Source of the DNA: Clostridia bacterium
Lineage (GTDB): Bacteria; Bacillota; Clostridia; Oscillospirales; Acutalibacteraceae
Assembly: GCA_017397105.1 (NCBI GenBank)
Contig: JAFQKF010000016.1
Coordinates: 1-64,000, forward strand
DNA length: 64,000 nucleotides
Direction of reading: 5' to 3'
The translations under genes and the position numbers were made by a program. How positions within the stretch are numbered: the first letter of the stretch is position 1; each line of letters begins with the position of its first letter. The notes under the pieces were generated by a model. The model worked only from the letters and a program-made list of their open reading frames with translations. It was not told where the DNA came from and ran no database searches. Shown piece after piece: positions 53,601 through 61,968 of this stretch.

Positions 53601-53852
53601 TTGAAGGGTATTGTAGAAGAAAGGGCAGTTGAAATTGCTCAATATATCATTGAAAACCACGCTACCGTAAGAAATGCTGCAAAAAAATTCGGCATTTCAA
53701 AATCCACTGTACATACTGACGTAACGCAGAGATTGAAAAAACAAAATCCGTTACTGTACGCACAGGTGAAGAAAATTTTAGATATCAATAAGGCTCAGCG
53801 TCATATAAGAGGCGGAATTGCCACAAGAGAAAAATATCTTAAGGAAAAATAA
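53601..53852 (+). CDS. spoIIID: Sporulation transcription factor SpoIIID
   Basis: An 83-residue DNA-binding regulator that works with sigma-E and later sigma-K in the mother cell. EERAVEIAQYIIENHATVRNAAKKFGISKSTVH is the helix-turn-helix region (key part AAKKFGISKSTVH), and the C-terminal AQRHIRGGIATREKY is the basic extension that contacts DNA; both match SpoIIID closely. The start is TTG 53601 with GGGAGG 8 bases upstream; the frame could extend to 53556 but that would run through the hairpin. Length is near the 93 residues of B. subtilis. Confidence 0.93.
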   Translation: MKGIVEERAVEIAQYIIENHATVRNAAKKFGISKSTVHTDVTQRLKKQNPLLYAQVKKILDINKAQRHIRGGIATREKYLKEK

Positions 53853-53863
53853 TGTGATTTGTG

Positions 53864-53892
53864 TTGAATTTCGTCAAAGGCTGTGCTAAAAT
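53864..53892 (+). promoter_or_regulatory. Promoter of the iolG-like gene
   Basis: TTGAAT (53864-53869), 17-bp spacer, TAAAAT (53887-53892). Confidence 0.7.
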
Positions 53893-53926
53893 TAATTGAT
53901 AAATTAAAAATGAAAGGATTTTTGAT

Positions 53927-54940
53927 ATGGCTCAGCTTAAAGTAGGCATCATCGGCGCCGGCAGAATCGGCTCCCTTCATGCAAAATCTATTTGCTACAA
54001 CGTTCCCACCGCTTGTGTTGTCGGTATTACAGACGTTTATACCGAAAACGCCAAGAAGGTTGCGGACGAGCTCTCAATCCCCAAGGTATACGCAGATTAT
54101 AAGGAAATGCTTGCAGATCCCGAGGTTGAAGCAGTTCTTGTTTGCTCATCGACCGACACTCATGCAGACATTGCTATTGAAGCAGCTGCAGCAGGTAAGC
54201 ACATTTTCTGTGAGAAGCCCGTTGATCTTACCCCTGCAAAGGTTGAGGCAGTTATTGAGGCTGTCAAGAAAGCAGGCGTTAAGCTTCAGGTAGGCTTTAA
54301 CCGCAGATTTGACCATAACTTTGCAAACATCAGATCAATGGTTAACGACGGTAAAATCGGCGACGTTCATATCGTTAAGATAACCTCAAGAGATCCCGCT
54401 CCGCCCTCAGCAGAATATGCAGCAGTAAGCGGCGGTATGTTCATTGATATGACCATCCATGATTTTGATATGGCTTGCTTTATGGCCGGCAGTGAGGTAA
54501 CCGAGGTTTACGCCAACGCTACCTGTCTTGTTGACCCTGCAATCGGTGAAGCCGGTGACGTTGATACAGCAGTTATCAGCCTTAAGTTTGCCAACGGTGC
54601 TATCGGTGTTATTGATAACAGCCGCCGTGCTGCTTACGGCTATGACCAGAGAGTAGAAGTTTTCGGCAGCAAGGGTGCAGCCATGGCTTCAAATGATACT
54701 CCAACCAACGTTGTATATATGGGTGAAGACGGTGTTGTAGCTGACAAGCCTCTTTATTTCTTCCTTGAGAGATATATGCAGTCCTTCAGGGATGAAATGC
54801 TCTGCTTTGTAAGCGCAGTGCTTGAGGACAAGCCCGTTCCCGCAACAGGCACGGACGGTCTTAACGCTATCCTTATTGCTCTTGCAGCAAAGAAGTCCGC
54901 CGCTGAAGGCAGACCCGTTCTTATAAGCGAAATTAACTGA
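53927..54940 (+). CDS. iolG: Inositol 2-dehydrogenase-like Gfo/Idh/MocA enzyme
   Basis: A 337-residue NAD-dependent dehydrogenase. VGIIGAGRIGSLHAKS is the Rossmann motif at residues 6-21, HIFCEKPVDLT carries the catalytic lysine, and GFNRRFDHNFA, KITSRDPAPPS and MFIDMTIHDFDMACF (Asp and His of the active site) are the segments that mark IolG-type enzymes. It oxidises myo-inositol to scyllo-inosose or acts on a related cyclitol or sugar. It has its own promoter and terminator; no other iol genes are nearby, so the gene name is a best guess. Confidence 0.8.
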   Translation: MAQLKVGIIGAGRIGSLHAKSICYNVPTACVVGITDVYTENAKKVADELSIPKVYADYKEMLADPEVEAVLVCSSTDTHADIAIEAAAAGKHIFCEKPVDLTPAKVEAVIEAVKKAGVKLQVGFNRRFDHNFANIRSMVNDGKIGDVHIVKITSRDPAPPSAEYAAVSGGMFIDMTIHDFDMACFMAGSEVTEVYANATCLVDPAIGEAGDVDTAVISLKFANGAIGVIDNSRRAAYGYDQRVEVFGSKGAAMASNDTPTNVVYMGEDGVVADKPLYFFLERYMQSFRDEMLCFVSAVLEDKPVPATGTDGLNAILIALAAKKSAAEGRPVLISEIN

Positions 54941-54948
54941 TTTTATTG

Positions 54949-54990
54949 CGGCTGTTTCATGCAGTATACTGAAACAGCCGTAGATTTTTA
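54949..54990 (+). terminator. Terminator of the iolG-like gene
   Basis: Perfect 11-bp stem CGGCTGTTTCA / TGAAACAGCCG with 10-base loop and TAGATTTTTA tail. Confidence 0.85.
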
Positions 54991-55005
54991 ATTAATGAGG
55001 TTATT

Positions 55006-55995
55006 ATGAAAGTTTTGTTTAAAATTTTAAAGGCTGTTATCAGTATTGTGCTGGCGGTTGCTCTTCTTTTGACTGCTGCAGGCGTAATCTGCCGTACCTT
55101 ACCGGGAAAAGAGGCGGATTATTCAAAGGTTACAAATCCTCATATTTCCGTTGACGGTAAAACTCTTGTTTCCGCTCACCGTTCGGGCGGTGATATTGCT
55201 CCCGAGAATACCCTTGCCGCATTTAAAAATTGCATTGAAAGCGAAGATTTCAACGTTGATATTTATGAGTTTGATTTGCACATCACCTCTGACGGCAAGC
55301 TCATTCTTCTGCACGATTCAACTCTTGACAGAACTACAAATGCCGTTGCTCATTTCGGTGAGGAAAACGTTGCTCCTTCAACCAAAACATACGCTCAGCT
55401 CAGAGAACTGAACTTTGGTGAGAATTTTGAAGATGTTGACGGTAACTATCCTTACAGAGGTCTTACCGGTGATGAAATTCCTGATGATTTGAGAGCGGTT
55501 CTTCTTGAGGACGTGCTTGATTATCTTGAAAGCAACGGCAGCTTTGATTACATTATTGAAATTAAAGATGCAGGTGAAAACGGATTCAGAGCGGCTGACG
55601 AGCTTTACCGCATCATCAGCGAAAGAGACCTTCTCGATAACGTAGTTTTCGGTACGTTCAATATGGACGTAACAAATTACGTTGATAAGAATTATCCTGA
55701 TATGCTTCGTTCTGCAGGAATTCCCGAAGTAATTCTTTATTATTTTATGTGTGCGTTCGGAATTGAACCTTCCGAAGGCTTCTTTAAATATGAAGCACTT
55801 CAGATTCCTATGGGCTTCAGCTTTATAATCAGCCTTGATAACAGCAGGGTAATCAATTATGCTCATCGCAACAACATAGCCGTTCAGTATTGGACCATTA
55901 ACGATGCTGAGGATATGGAGCTTCTTAAGGATATCGGTGCGGATTGTCTTATGTCCGATAACCCCGCTCTTGCTTATGAAGTTTTAAACGGCTGA
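55006..55995 (+). CDS. Membrane-anchored glycerophosphodiester phosphodiesterase
   Basis: A 329-residue protein with an N-terminal membrane anchor (ISIVLAVALLLTAAGVI) and a GDPD TIM barrel facing outside. Catalytic residues are in SAHRSGGDIAPENT (His near 57, Glu), EFDLHITSDGKLILLHD (Glu, Asp, His) and FDYIIEIKD. Such enzymes release alcohol head groups and glycerol-3-phosphate from deacylated lipids or wall polymers. A weak GAGG site precedes ATG 55006. The 3' end overlaps a convergent lipoprotein gene by 22 bp. Confidence 0.9.
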   Translation: MKVLFKILKAVISIVLAVALLLTAAGVICRTLPGKEADYSKVTNPHISVDGKTLVSAHRSGGDIAPENTLAAFKNCIESEDFNVDIYEFDLHITSDGKLILLHDSTLDRTTNAVAHFGEENVAPSTKTYAQLRELNFGENFEDVDGNYPYRGLTGDEIPDDLRAVLLEDVLDYLESNGSFDYIIEIKDAGENGFRAADELYRIISERDLLDNVVFGTFNMDVTNYVDKNYPDMLRSAGIPEVILYYFMCAFGIEPSEGFFKYEALQIPMGFSFIISLDNSRVINYAHRNNIAVQYWTINDAEDMELLKDIGADCLMSDNPALAYEVLNG

Positions 55996-56528
55996 GTTTC
56001 GCTCAGACTTTGAATAACGGATGAATCGGGGACCGCCTTTTTGCTTTGTGCAAAAAAGTCGGCTCCGATTTTTGTTGTTATAAATGAAAAACGGTAATTC
56101 TGAGTTTCGTAAAAAATAAAATTGTCCTTCTCAAAATCACATTTTGCGATGTTAAGATTTTCGGTTATATCATCGCCGTTTTCTTCGGTGAAGTTTTCAA
56201 TAATTGATTTTGAAAGATTTATGAAATCCGCCTTTTGCGTGCCCGTAACGGTGCTTTCGCATGAGAGGGTTATTCCTGCCCCGACAAGCACTTGAAGTGT
56301 GTTATCGGCAGCTTCAAAACGCAGAATCAGCTCGTTGCCTGCTTCTGTCTTTAGAAACCTGTACCCCGATTTACCGTTGAAAATGTTCTCTGCAGCGAGC
56401 GGTGAATACACGCCTGATTTGCAAATCCTTGCAGTCAGTGTGTCTGCGTTTACTTCCTGCTGAACGGTGCATGAAGTCAGTGATATACACGCAATAAGTA
56501 TAATAAAAACGGTTAAAAACTTTTTCAT
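55974..56528 (-). CDS. Putative lipoprotein
   Basis: A 184-residue protein with a lipoprotein signal (KKFLTVFIILIACISLTSC, lipobox LTSC) and no recognised domain. The mature part is mixed alpha/beta and small; a substrate-binding or envelope-stability role would be a guess. GGAGG sits 9 bases before ATG 56528, which supports the gene. Its last 22 bp overlap the GDPD gene and a plus-strand terminator hairpin lies inside its coding sequence. Confidence 0.75.
   Translation of the reverse strand: MKKFLTVFIILIACISLTSCTVQQEVNADTLTARICKSGVYSPLAAENIFNGKSGYRFLKTEAGNELILRFEAADNTLQVLVGAGITLSCESTVTGTQKADFINLSKSIIENFTEENGDDITENLNIAKCDFEKDNFIFYETQNYRFSFITTKIGADFFAQSKKAVPDSSVIQSLSETQPFKTS
56024..56073 (+). 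terminator. Terminator of GDPD inside the convergent lipoprotein gene
   Basis: A long imperfect stem: AATCGG and TTTTTGC on the left pair with GCAAAAA and CCGATT on the right, mismatches in the middle, loop TTTGT, then TTTTTG on the plus strand. Confidence 0.6.
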
Positions 56529-56561
56529 TTCACATAACCTCCGCTTTTTTAAGCAACTATC

Positions 56562-56589
56562 TTGAAATTTGCCTTAAAAGTGTTATAAT
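56562..56589 (+). promoter_or_regulatory. Promoter of the metG-tatD operon
   Basis: TTGAAA (56562-56567), 16-bp spacer, TATAAT (56584-56589). The leader is about 25 bases, too short for a T-box. Confidence 0.75.
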
Positions 56590-56620
56590 AATAAAATAAT
56601 ATGCTTTAGGAGGAATACAC

Positions 56621-58558
56621 ATGAGCAAAAAACCCTATTATATTACAACTGCAATTGTTTACACGTCCGGCAAGCCCCACATCGGCAATTCTTATGAAAT
56701 TGTATTGACCGATGCCATTGCCAGATTCAAGCGAATGCAGGGTTATGATGTTTTCTTCCTTACCGGTACTGATGAGCACGGTCAGAAAATCGAGCTTAAA
56801 GCAAAGGATGCAGGCATCACTCCCAAGCAGTTTGTTGATGCTGAAGCAGCTCAGATAAGAGGTATCTGCGATTTGCTCAACACTACTTACGATAAGTTTA
56901 TCAGAACAACCGATGATTACCACGAGAAGGCTGTTCAGAAGATATTCAAAAAGCTTTATGAGCAGGGCGATATTTACAAGGGCTCGTATGAGGGCCTTTA
57001 TTGTGTTCCCTGTGAGAGCTTTTTCACAAGCGCTCAGCTTGTTGACGGTAAATGCCCGGATTGCGGCAGAGAGGTTACAAACGCAAGCGAGGAATGCTAT
57101 TTCCTTAAGCTTTCAAAGTACCAGAAGCAGCTTGAGGATTATATTGAAACTCATCCCGATTTCATTTATCCCGAAAGCCGCAAGAAAGAGATGCTCAATA
57201 ACTTCATAAAGCCCGGCCTTCAGGATTTGTGCGTTTCAAGAACGTCCTTCAAATGGGGTATTCCCGTTGATTTTGATGATAAGCACGTAGTTTACGTATG
57301 GCTTGACGCTCTTTCAAACTATATTACCGCTCTCGGTTATGACCCTGACGGCAGCGGTGAGAATTATAAGAAGTACTGGCCTGCAAACGTTCACATTATC
57401 GGTAAGGATATTATCAGATTCCACACAATTTATTGGCCCATCATGCTTATGGCTCTCGGTGAGCCTCTGCCTCAGAAGGTGTACGGCCATCCCTGGCTTC
57501 TTATCGGCGATGACAAGATGTCAAAATCCAAGGGTAACGTTATTTATGCCGATGATCTTGTTGCAAGATTCGGCGTTGATGCGGTAAGATATTACCTTCT
57601 TTCCGAAATGCCTCATGCGCAGGACGGTTCTCTCACTTACACCACTCTTATTGAACGCTATAATTCCGACCTTGCCAATACTTTCGGTAACCTTATCAAC
57701 AGAACAGTTGCTATGGTAAATAAGTATTTCGGCGGTGAGCTTATCTGCAACACCTGCGAGGGTGAGTTTGATGATGAGCTTAAAAAGTGCGCTCTTGACA
57801 GCGTAGATGCAATTGCCGCATCCATGGATGAATTCAAAATCAGCGATGCAGTAAATACCGTACTTAACTTTGCAAAGAGATGCAATAAATACATTGATGA
57901 AACTATGCCCTGGGCTCTTGCCAAGGATGAAACCAAAAGGGAAAGGCTTGCTACCGTTCTTTATAACCTTACCGAATGCATCAGATTCCTTGCTGTTGAG
58001 CTTACGCCTTATATTCCCGAAACGGGCGCAAAAATCCTTGAGCAGATTAACTGCGATATAACTTCATATGAAAGCCTTGAAACCTTCGGTGCAATCCCTG
58101 TTGGCTCAAGGGTTGGCGAAGCAACTCCTCTTTTCGCAAGAATTGACAGTGAAAAGATGCTTGCTGAAATTCAGGCTGAAATTGATGCAAGGCACGCAAA
58201 AGCTCAGAACAAGGCTGAGATTGAAGGCGTTGCAAAGATTGGTATTGACGATTTTGCCAAGGTTGATTTAAGAGTTGCAAGAGTTGCTCAGTGCGAGCCT
58301 ATCAAAAAGGCAAAGAAGCTGCTCAAACTTACTCTTGATGACGGTACCGGTAAGCCCAGAACCGTTGCGTCGGGTATAGCAAAGTGGTATAAGCCTGAAG
58401 ATCTTATAGACAAAAAAGTTATTGTTGTTTCCAATCTCAAGCCCGCTGTGCTTTGCGGAGTTGAAAGCAACGGCATGATTCTTGCTGCCGATGCCGGTGA
58501 AGACGACGTTAAGGTTATTTTCGTTGACGGCGTACCGGAGGGCTCAAAGGTAAGATGA
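56621..58558 (+). CDS. metG: Methionyl-tRNA synthetase
   Basis: Charges tRNA-Met. The 645-residue class I synthetase has the HIGH variant KPHIGNSYEIV near residue 15, the zinc knuckle CVPCESFF...CPDCGRE, KMSKSKGN, and a C-terminal Trbp111/EMAP-II tRNA-binding domain (about 545-645: KIGIDDFAKVDLRVARV, SGIAKWYKPEDL). AGGAGG lies 8 bases upstream of ATG 56621. It overlaps tatD by 4 bases, the metS-yabD order known from Bacillus. Confidence 0.97.
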   Translation: MSKKPYYITTAIVYTSGKPHIGNSYEIVLTDAIARFKRMQGYDVFFLTGTDEHGQKIELKAKDAGITPKQFVDAEAAQIRGICDLLNTTYDKFIRTTDDYHEKAVQKIFKKLYEQGDIYKGSYEGLYCVPCESFFTSAQLVDGKCPDCGREVTNASEECYFLKLSKYQKQLEDYIETHPDFIYPESRKKEMLNNFIKPGLQDLCVSRTSFKWGIPVDFDDKHVVYVWLDALSNYITALGYDPDGSGENYKKYWPANVHIIGKDIIRFHTIYWPIMLMALGEPLPQKVYGHPWLLIGDDKMSKSKGNVIYADDLVARFGVDAVRYYLLSEMPHAQDGSLTYTTLIERYNSDLANTFGNLINRTVAMVNKYFGGELICNTCEGEFDDELKKCALDSVDAIAASMDEFKISDAVNTVLNFAKRCNKYIDETMPWALAKDETKRERLATVLYNLTECIRFLAVELTPYIPETGAKILEQINCDITSYESLETFGAIPVGSRVGEATPLFARIDSEKMLAEIQAEIDARHAKAQNKAEIEGVAKIGIDDFAKVDLRVARVAQCEPIKKAKKLLKLTLDDGTGKPRTVASGIAKWYKPEDLIDKKVIVVSNLKPAVLCGVESNGMILAADAGEDDVKVIFVDGVPEGSKVR

Positions 58559-59322
58559 TAAGCGGTATTTTTGACAGTCATGCTCATTATGACAGTAAGG
58601 CTTTTGATGAGGACAGATATGAGCTCCTTTCCTCAATGAAAGAAAAAGGCGTTTCAAATATCGTTAACTGCGCAAGTGATATTGCATCTTCTCTTGTCTG
58701 CCTTGAGCTCGCTGATGACTTTGATTATATCTATGCCGCCTGCGGTATTCATCCTCATGAAACTGCGGAATGTACAAAGGATTTTATTCCCATGCTTAAA
58801 AAGCTTTGCATGAGTGAAAAGTGTGTTGCCGTTGGTGAAATCGGGCTTGATTATCATTACGATTTTTCACCGAGGGACGTTCAGATTGAAGCTTTTGAAA
58901 AGCAGGTTTTATTGGCAAAAGAGCTTGATATGCCTGTAATTGTGCATGACAGAGAGGCTCACGAGGACGTTATGACGATTCTCAAAAAGCACAGACCTAA
59001 GGGCGTGGTGCACTGTTTTTCGGGTAGTGTTGAGCTTGCGCGTGAAACAGTAAAGCTCGGTATGTATATCGGCCTTGGCGGAGCTGTGACTTTTAAAAAT
59101 GCACGTAAGCCTGTTGAGGTTGCGGCATACGTGCCTGAGGACAGACTTCTTGTTGAAACCGATTGCCCTTACATGACCCCTGTTCCAAACAGAGGAAAGC
59201 GCAACGATTCTTCTTACATCCCGGATGTTCTTGAGGTAATTGCCAATGTCAGAGGAACCGATGCTCAGCGTCTTGCTGAAATTACGGCAGATAATGCACG
59301 CCGCCTTTTTTCTATCAAGTAA
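58555..59322 (+). CDS. tatD: TatD-family metal-dependent deoxyribonuclease
   Basis: A 255-residue TIM-barrel hydrolase. Metal ligands are in IFDSHAHYDS (His-x-His), GEIGLDYHYD (Glu), VIVHDREAHED (His), VVHCFSGSVE (His) and LVETDCPYMTP (Asp). Relatives are 3'-5' exonucleases of DNA or D-aminoacyl-tRNA-type hydrolases. Start overlaps the metG stop (ATGATAA), indicating translational coupling. Confidence 0.95.
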   Translation: MISGIFDSHAHYDSKAFDEDRYELLSSMKEKGVSNIVNCASDIASSLVCLELADDFDYIYAACGIHPHETAECTKDFIPMLKKLCMSEKCVAVGEIGLDYHYDFSPRDVQIEAFEKQVLLAKELDMPVIVHDREAHEDVMTILKKHRPKGVVHCFSGSVELARETVKLGMYIGLGGAVTFKNARKPVEVAAYVPEDRLLVETDCPYMTPVPNRGKRNDSSYIPDVLEVIANVRGTDAQRLAEITADNARRLFSIK

Positions 59323-59340
59323 AATTACGGAGGTTTTTTC

Positions 59341-59769
59341 ATGTTTAAAAAAGTTTTTGCTCTTGTTTTTGCTGTTCTTACCGTTGTTTCTTTTGCAAGC
59401 TGCACTGCTGAAAAGAAAGGCAGAGAAAGCCAGAGAGTAACCGCCGCAGAGGGTGCAACCGGCATTGAATCCCAGCTTGCTCTTGATATGAAATACGTTC
59501 TGCTTCCAAGATATGAGTTTGAGGAAATAACAGAGGAGTATTTCAATCAGGAAGAAAACCGTGTATATTATGAATTCTACGCAAAGGCAACCGAAGAAGA
59601 TTTCGCAAATTATGTTGACCTTGTTAAAGAAGAAAGAGGATATACAGACAGACGTGATAACGGTGCCGATGAACACTTCTACTGTGCAAAAAACGGCAGG
59701 GGATATGAAATTGGTGTTTCCTATTCTGATGAAGATTCCATTATTTACGTATATATTATCAAGCAGTAA
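59341..59769 (+). CDS. Putative lipoprotein
   Basis: A 142-residue protein with a lipoprotein signal (FKKVFALVFAVLTVVSFASC, lipobox SFASC) and an acidic mature part rich in Glu, Asp and Tyr with no domain I recognise. A GGAGG site lies 8 bases upstream. It follows tatD by 18 bp and is probably read from the metG promoter. A strong terminator follows. Confidence 0.75.
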   Translation: MFKKVFALVFAVLTVVSFASCTAEKKGRESQRVTAAEGATGIESQLALDMKYVLLPRYEFEEITEEYFNQEENRVYYEFYAKATEEDFANYVDLVKEERGYTDRRDNGADEHFYCAKNGRGYEIGVSYSDEDSIIYVYIIKQ

Positions 59770-59788
59770 TCATAATTAAAAATTTGTA

Positions 59789-59826
59789 CCCGCCGTGAGT
59801 TTTCAGGCTCACGGCGGGTATTTTTT
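59789..59826. terminator. Terminator between the lipoprotein and spoIVA
   Basis: Perfect 11-bp stem CCCGCCGTGAG / CTCACGGCGGG with 8-base loop and ATTTTTTAT tail; an ATTTTT on the minus strand may also end spoIVA. Confidence 0.9.
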
Positions 59827-61306
59827 ATAAAATTATGCAGATAAGTCCGCTGCAACCCTCATTGATAACCTTTTCAAGAGTTTCCTGAAGCTTCATTCTT
59901 GCATCGGAAGGCATTCTGTAAAGCTTATTGTGAAGCCCTTCGTTTACAAGCTCATGCAGAGATTTTCCGAAGATATTGGATTCCCAGATTTTTGCGGGGC
60001 TTTCCTCAAATTCCTTGAGAAGATAAAGGATTAATTCCTCGGATTGCGATTCGGAGCCTACAATCGGTGCAACCTCTGTCTGAATATCGGCGCGCATCAT
60101 ATGGATTGACGGTGCGGATGCTCGCAGACGAACGCCGTATCTGCCGCCTTGTTTCATTATTTCCGGTTCTTCGAGCGAGAGCTCTTCAATGGACGGCATT
60201 ACAATTCCGTAGCCGGTTGCTTCGACCTCTTCAAGCGCACTTTGAATTCTGTCAAATTTTTTTCTGATTCCCGTAAGCTCCGCCATTTCTTTGAGAAGCT
60301 CCTGCTCGTTTGATGCTTTTGTTCCCGTCTGCTCAGCAAGCACTCTGAAGAACAGCTCAGGGTCAAGATTCACGGATACTCTCGCGCTGCCTTCGCTAAG
60401 GCACATACTTTCTACACGGGCGCTTCTTACGTGCTCACTTTCGCTTATATCAAGGGTAAACTGCGTTATTTCTCTAACGTGGTGAATGGTTGCGGCACGG
60501 GAGCTTATTTCGCCGAAAATCTTGCTCCTGAGCCAGTGCTTGCAGGGGAGAGAACTCAGCCAGGTCGGCAAATCCACTGCGATTTCTTTTATCGGAAACT
60601 CGAGAAGAATCCCTGAAAGAATTGAATTTATCTCCTGAGTGCTGAGCTTTGCGCAGTTTGCTGCAATGACGGGCACGGCGTATTTGGCTGTAAGCGATGA
60701 AGCGAGATTGATTGCTGCGATACTTTCGGGCTCAACGCAATTAAGAAGCACGACAAACGGCTTATTGATAGCTTTTAACTCGTTAATCACTCTTTCCTCA
60801 GCCTGCTCATATTCAGATCTCGGTATTTCGCTGATTGAACCGTCTGTTGTTACAACAAGGCCGATGGTTGAGTGTTCCGTTATAACCTTTTTTGTGCCTA
60901 TTTCTGCCGCCATATTAAACGGTATTTCTTCATCAAACCATGGTGTTTTAACCATTCTGGGGGTATCGTTTTCTATGTAACCGAGGGCGCTGGGTACAAT
61001 ATAGCCAACGCAATCAATCATTCTTACCTTGAATTTTGCCTCGTTGGCAAGGGTGATCTGCACCGCTTCCTCGGGAATAAACTTCGGCTCTGTGGTCATA
61101 ATTGTTCTTCCTGCGGAAGATTGGGGCAGCTCATCGGTTGTTCTTTCTCTGCGGTGAACGTCATCAATATTCGGTATAACCGATTTGTCCATAAAACGCT
61201 TGATGAACGTTGATTTTCCGGTTCTTACGGGGCCTACTACTCCTATGTAAATATCGCCGCCCGTTCTTGTTGCAATATCCTGGTATATACTTGTGTCTGC
61301 TGCCAT
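59825..61306 (-). CDS. spoIVA: Stage IV sporulation protein A (spore coat ATPase)
   Basis: Forms the basement layer of the spore coat by ATP-driven polymerisation on the forespore membrane. The 493-residue protein matches B. subtilis SpoIVA (492) in size. Walker A VVGPVRTGKSTF is at residues 23-34; the GTPase-like DCVGYIVPSALG and VTTDGSISEIPRSEY follow, and the C-terminus ends in hydrophobic GLICIIL as in SpoIVA. GGAGG precedes ATG 61306. A sigma-E-like promoter lies in the 84-bp gap after rnhA. It is sporulation-specific. Confidence 0.97.
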   Translation of the reverse strand: MAADTSIYQDIATRTGGDIYIGVVGPVRTGKSTFIKRFMDKSVIPNIDDVHRRERTTDELPQSSAGRTIMTTEPKFIPEEAVQITLANEAKFKVRMIDCVGYIVPSALGYIENDTPRMVKTPWFDEEIPFNMAAEIGTKKVITEHSTIGLVVTTDGSISEIPRSEYEQAEERVINELKAINKPFVVLLNCVEPESIAAINLASSLTAKYAVPVIAANCAKLSTQEINSILSGILLEFPIKEIAVDLPTWLSSLPCKHWLRSKIFGEISSRAATIHHVREITQFTLDISESEHVRSARVESMCLSEGSARVSVNLDPELFFRVLAEQTGTKASNEQELLKEMAELTGIRKKFDRIQSALEEVEATGYGIVMPSIEELSLEEPEIMKQGGRYGVRLRASAPSIHMMRADIQTEVAPIVGSESQSEELILYLLKEFEESPAKIWESNIFGKSLHELVNEGLHNKLYRMPSDARMKLQETLEKVINEGCSGLICIIL

Positions 61307-61340
61307 AAAAAATTCCTCCGTATGCTCATTCTTTTGTAAA

Positions 61341-61369
61341 TTGATATGAGCAGTCGGGAGGAAATATGA
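61341..61369 (-). promoter_or_regulatory. Candidate sigma-E promoter of spoIVA
   Basis: Minus strand TCATATTT (61369-61362) is a full match to the sigma-E -35 consensus KMATATTT. After 13 bp comes CATATCAA (61348-61341), a partial match to CATACAAT. spoIVA is sigma-E controlled in Bacillus. Confidence 0.45.
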
Positions 61370-61390
61370 CAGGCTGTTAAAACAGAAAGA

Positions 61391-61831
61391 CTATTTATTG
61401 AATTTTGCGGCATATGCGGTTGCGAGCGAATCACAGCGTTCGTTCTCGGGGTGACCTGCGTGCCCCTTGACCCAGATGAATTCATATTTATGACCGTCAA
61501 GCAGTCGAAGCAATTCCTGCCACAGTTCAACGTTGAGAACCGGGGATTTATCGGCCTTTTTCCAGCCTTTTTTAATCCAGTTCCATATCCAACCCTGATT
61601 AAAGGCATCTGCAAGATATTTTGAATCAGTATAAATAACAAGCGAGCATTTTTCTTTGAGTTTACCAAGGGCGGCAATAAGGGCGGAAAGCTCCATACGG
61701 TTGTTGGTGGTCATCGGTTCGCCGCCGCTGAGCTCCAGTTCATGCTCGCCGTATCTGAGAATTGCTCCCCAGCCGCCGGGGCCGGGATTGCCCGAGCAAG
61801 CGCCGTCGGTAAAGATTTCAACAGTTTTCAT
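61391..61831 (-). CDS. rnhA: Ribonuclease HI
   Basis: Degrades RNA in RNA-DNA hybrids. The 146-residue protein has all active-site elements: [18 protein letters not shown] (Asp9), [13 protein letters not shown] (Glu), IYTDSKYL (Asp) and the C-terminal [15 protein letters not shown] (His and Asp), plus the basic handle [15 protein letters not shown]. Standard length. AGAGGT lies about 12 bases before ATG 61831. It is transcribed away from the nucleotidyltransferase gene. Confidence 0.95.
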   Translation of the reverse strand: MKTVEIFTDGACSGNPGPGGWGAILRYGEHELELSGGEPMTTNNRMELSALIAALGKLKEKCSLVIYTDSKYLADAFNQGWIWNWIKKGWKKADKSPVLNVELWQELLRLLDGHKYEFIWVKGHAGHPENERCDSLATAYAAKFNK

Positions 61832-61847
61832 AATAAAGGATTACCTC

Positions 61848-61876
61848 TTGAAAAAATTTGTTTTTTTAATTATATC
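61848..61876 (+). promoter_or_regulatory. Candidate promoter of the nucleotidyltransferase gene
   Basis: TTGAAA (61848-61853), 17-bp spacer, TATATC (61871-61876). Confidence 0.5.
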
Positions 61877-61968
61877 ACCGGTTTTATCATAAAACAAGTG
61901 AAAGACTGATTATTTTAAGCTGCACAGTCAATACTATTTTTAAAATTTTCAAAAAAAGGATTGATTGC

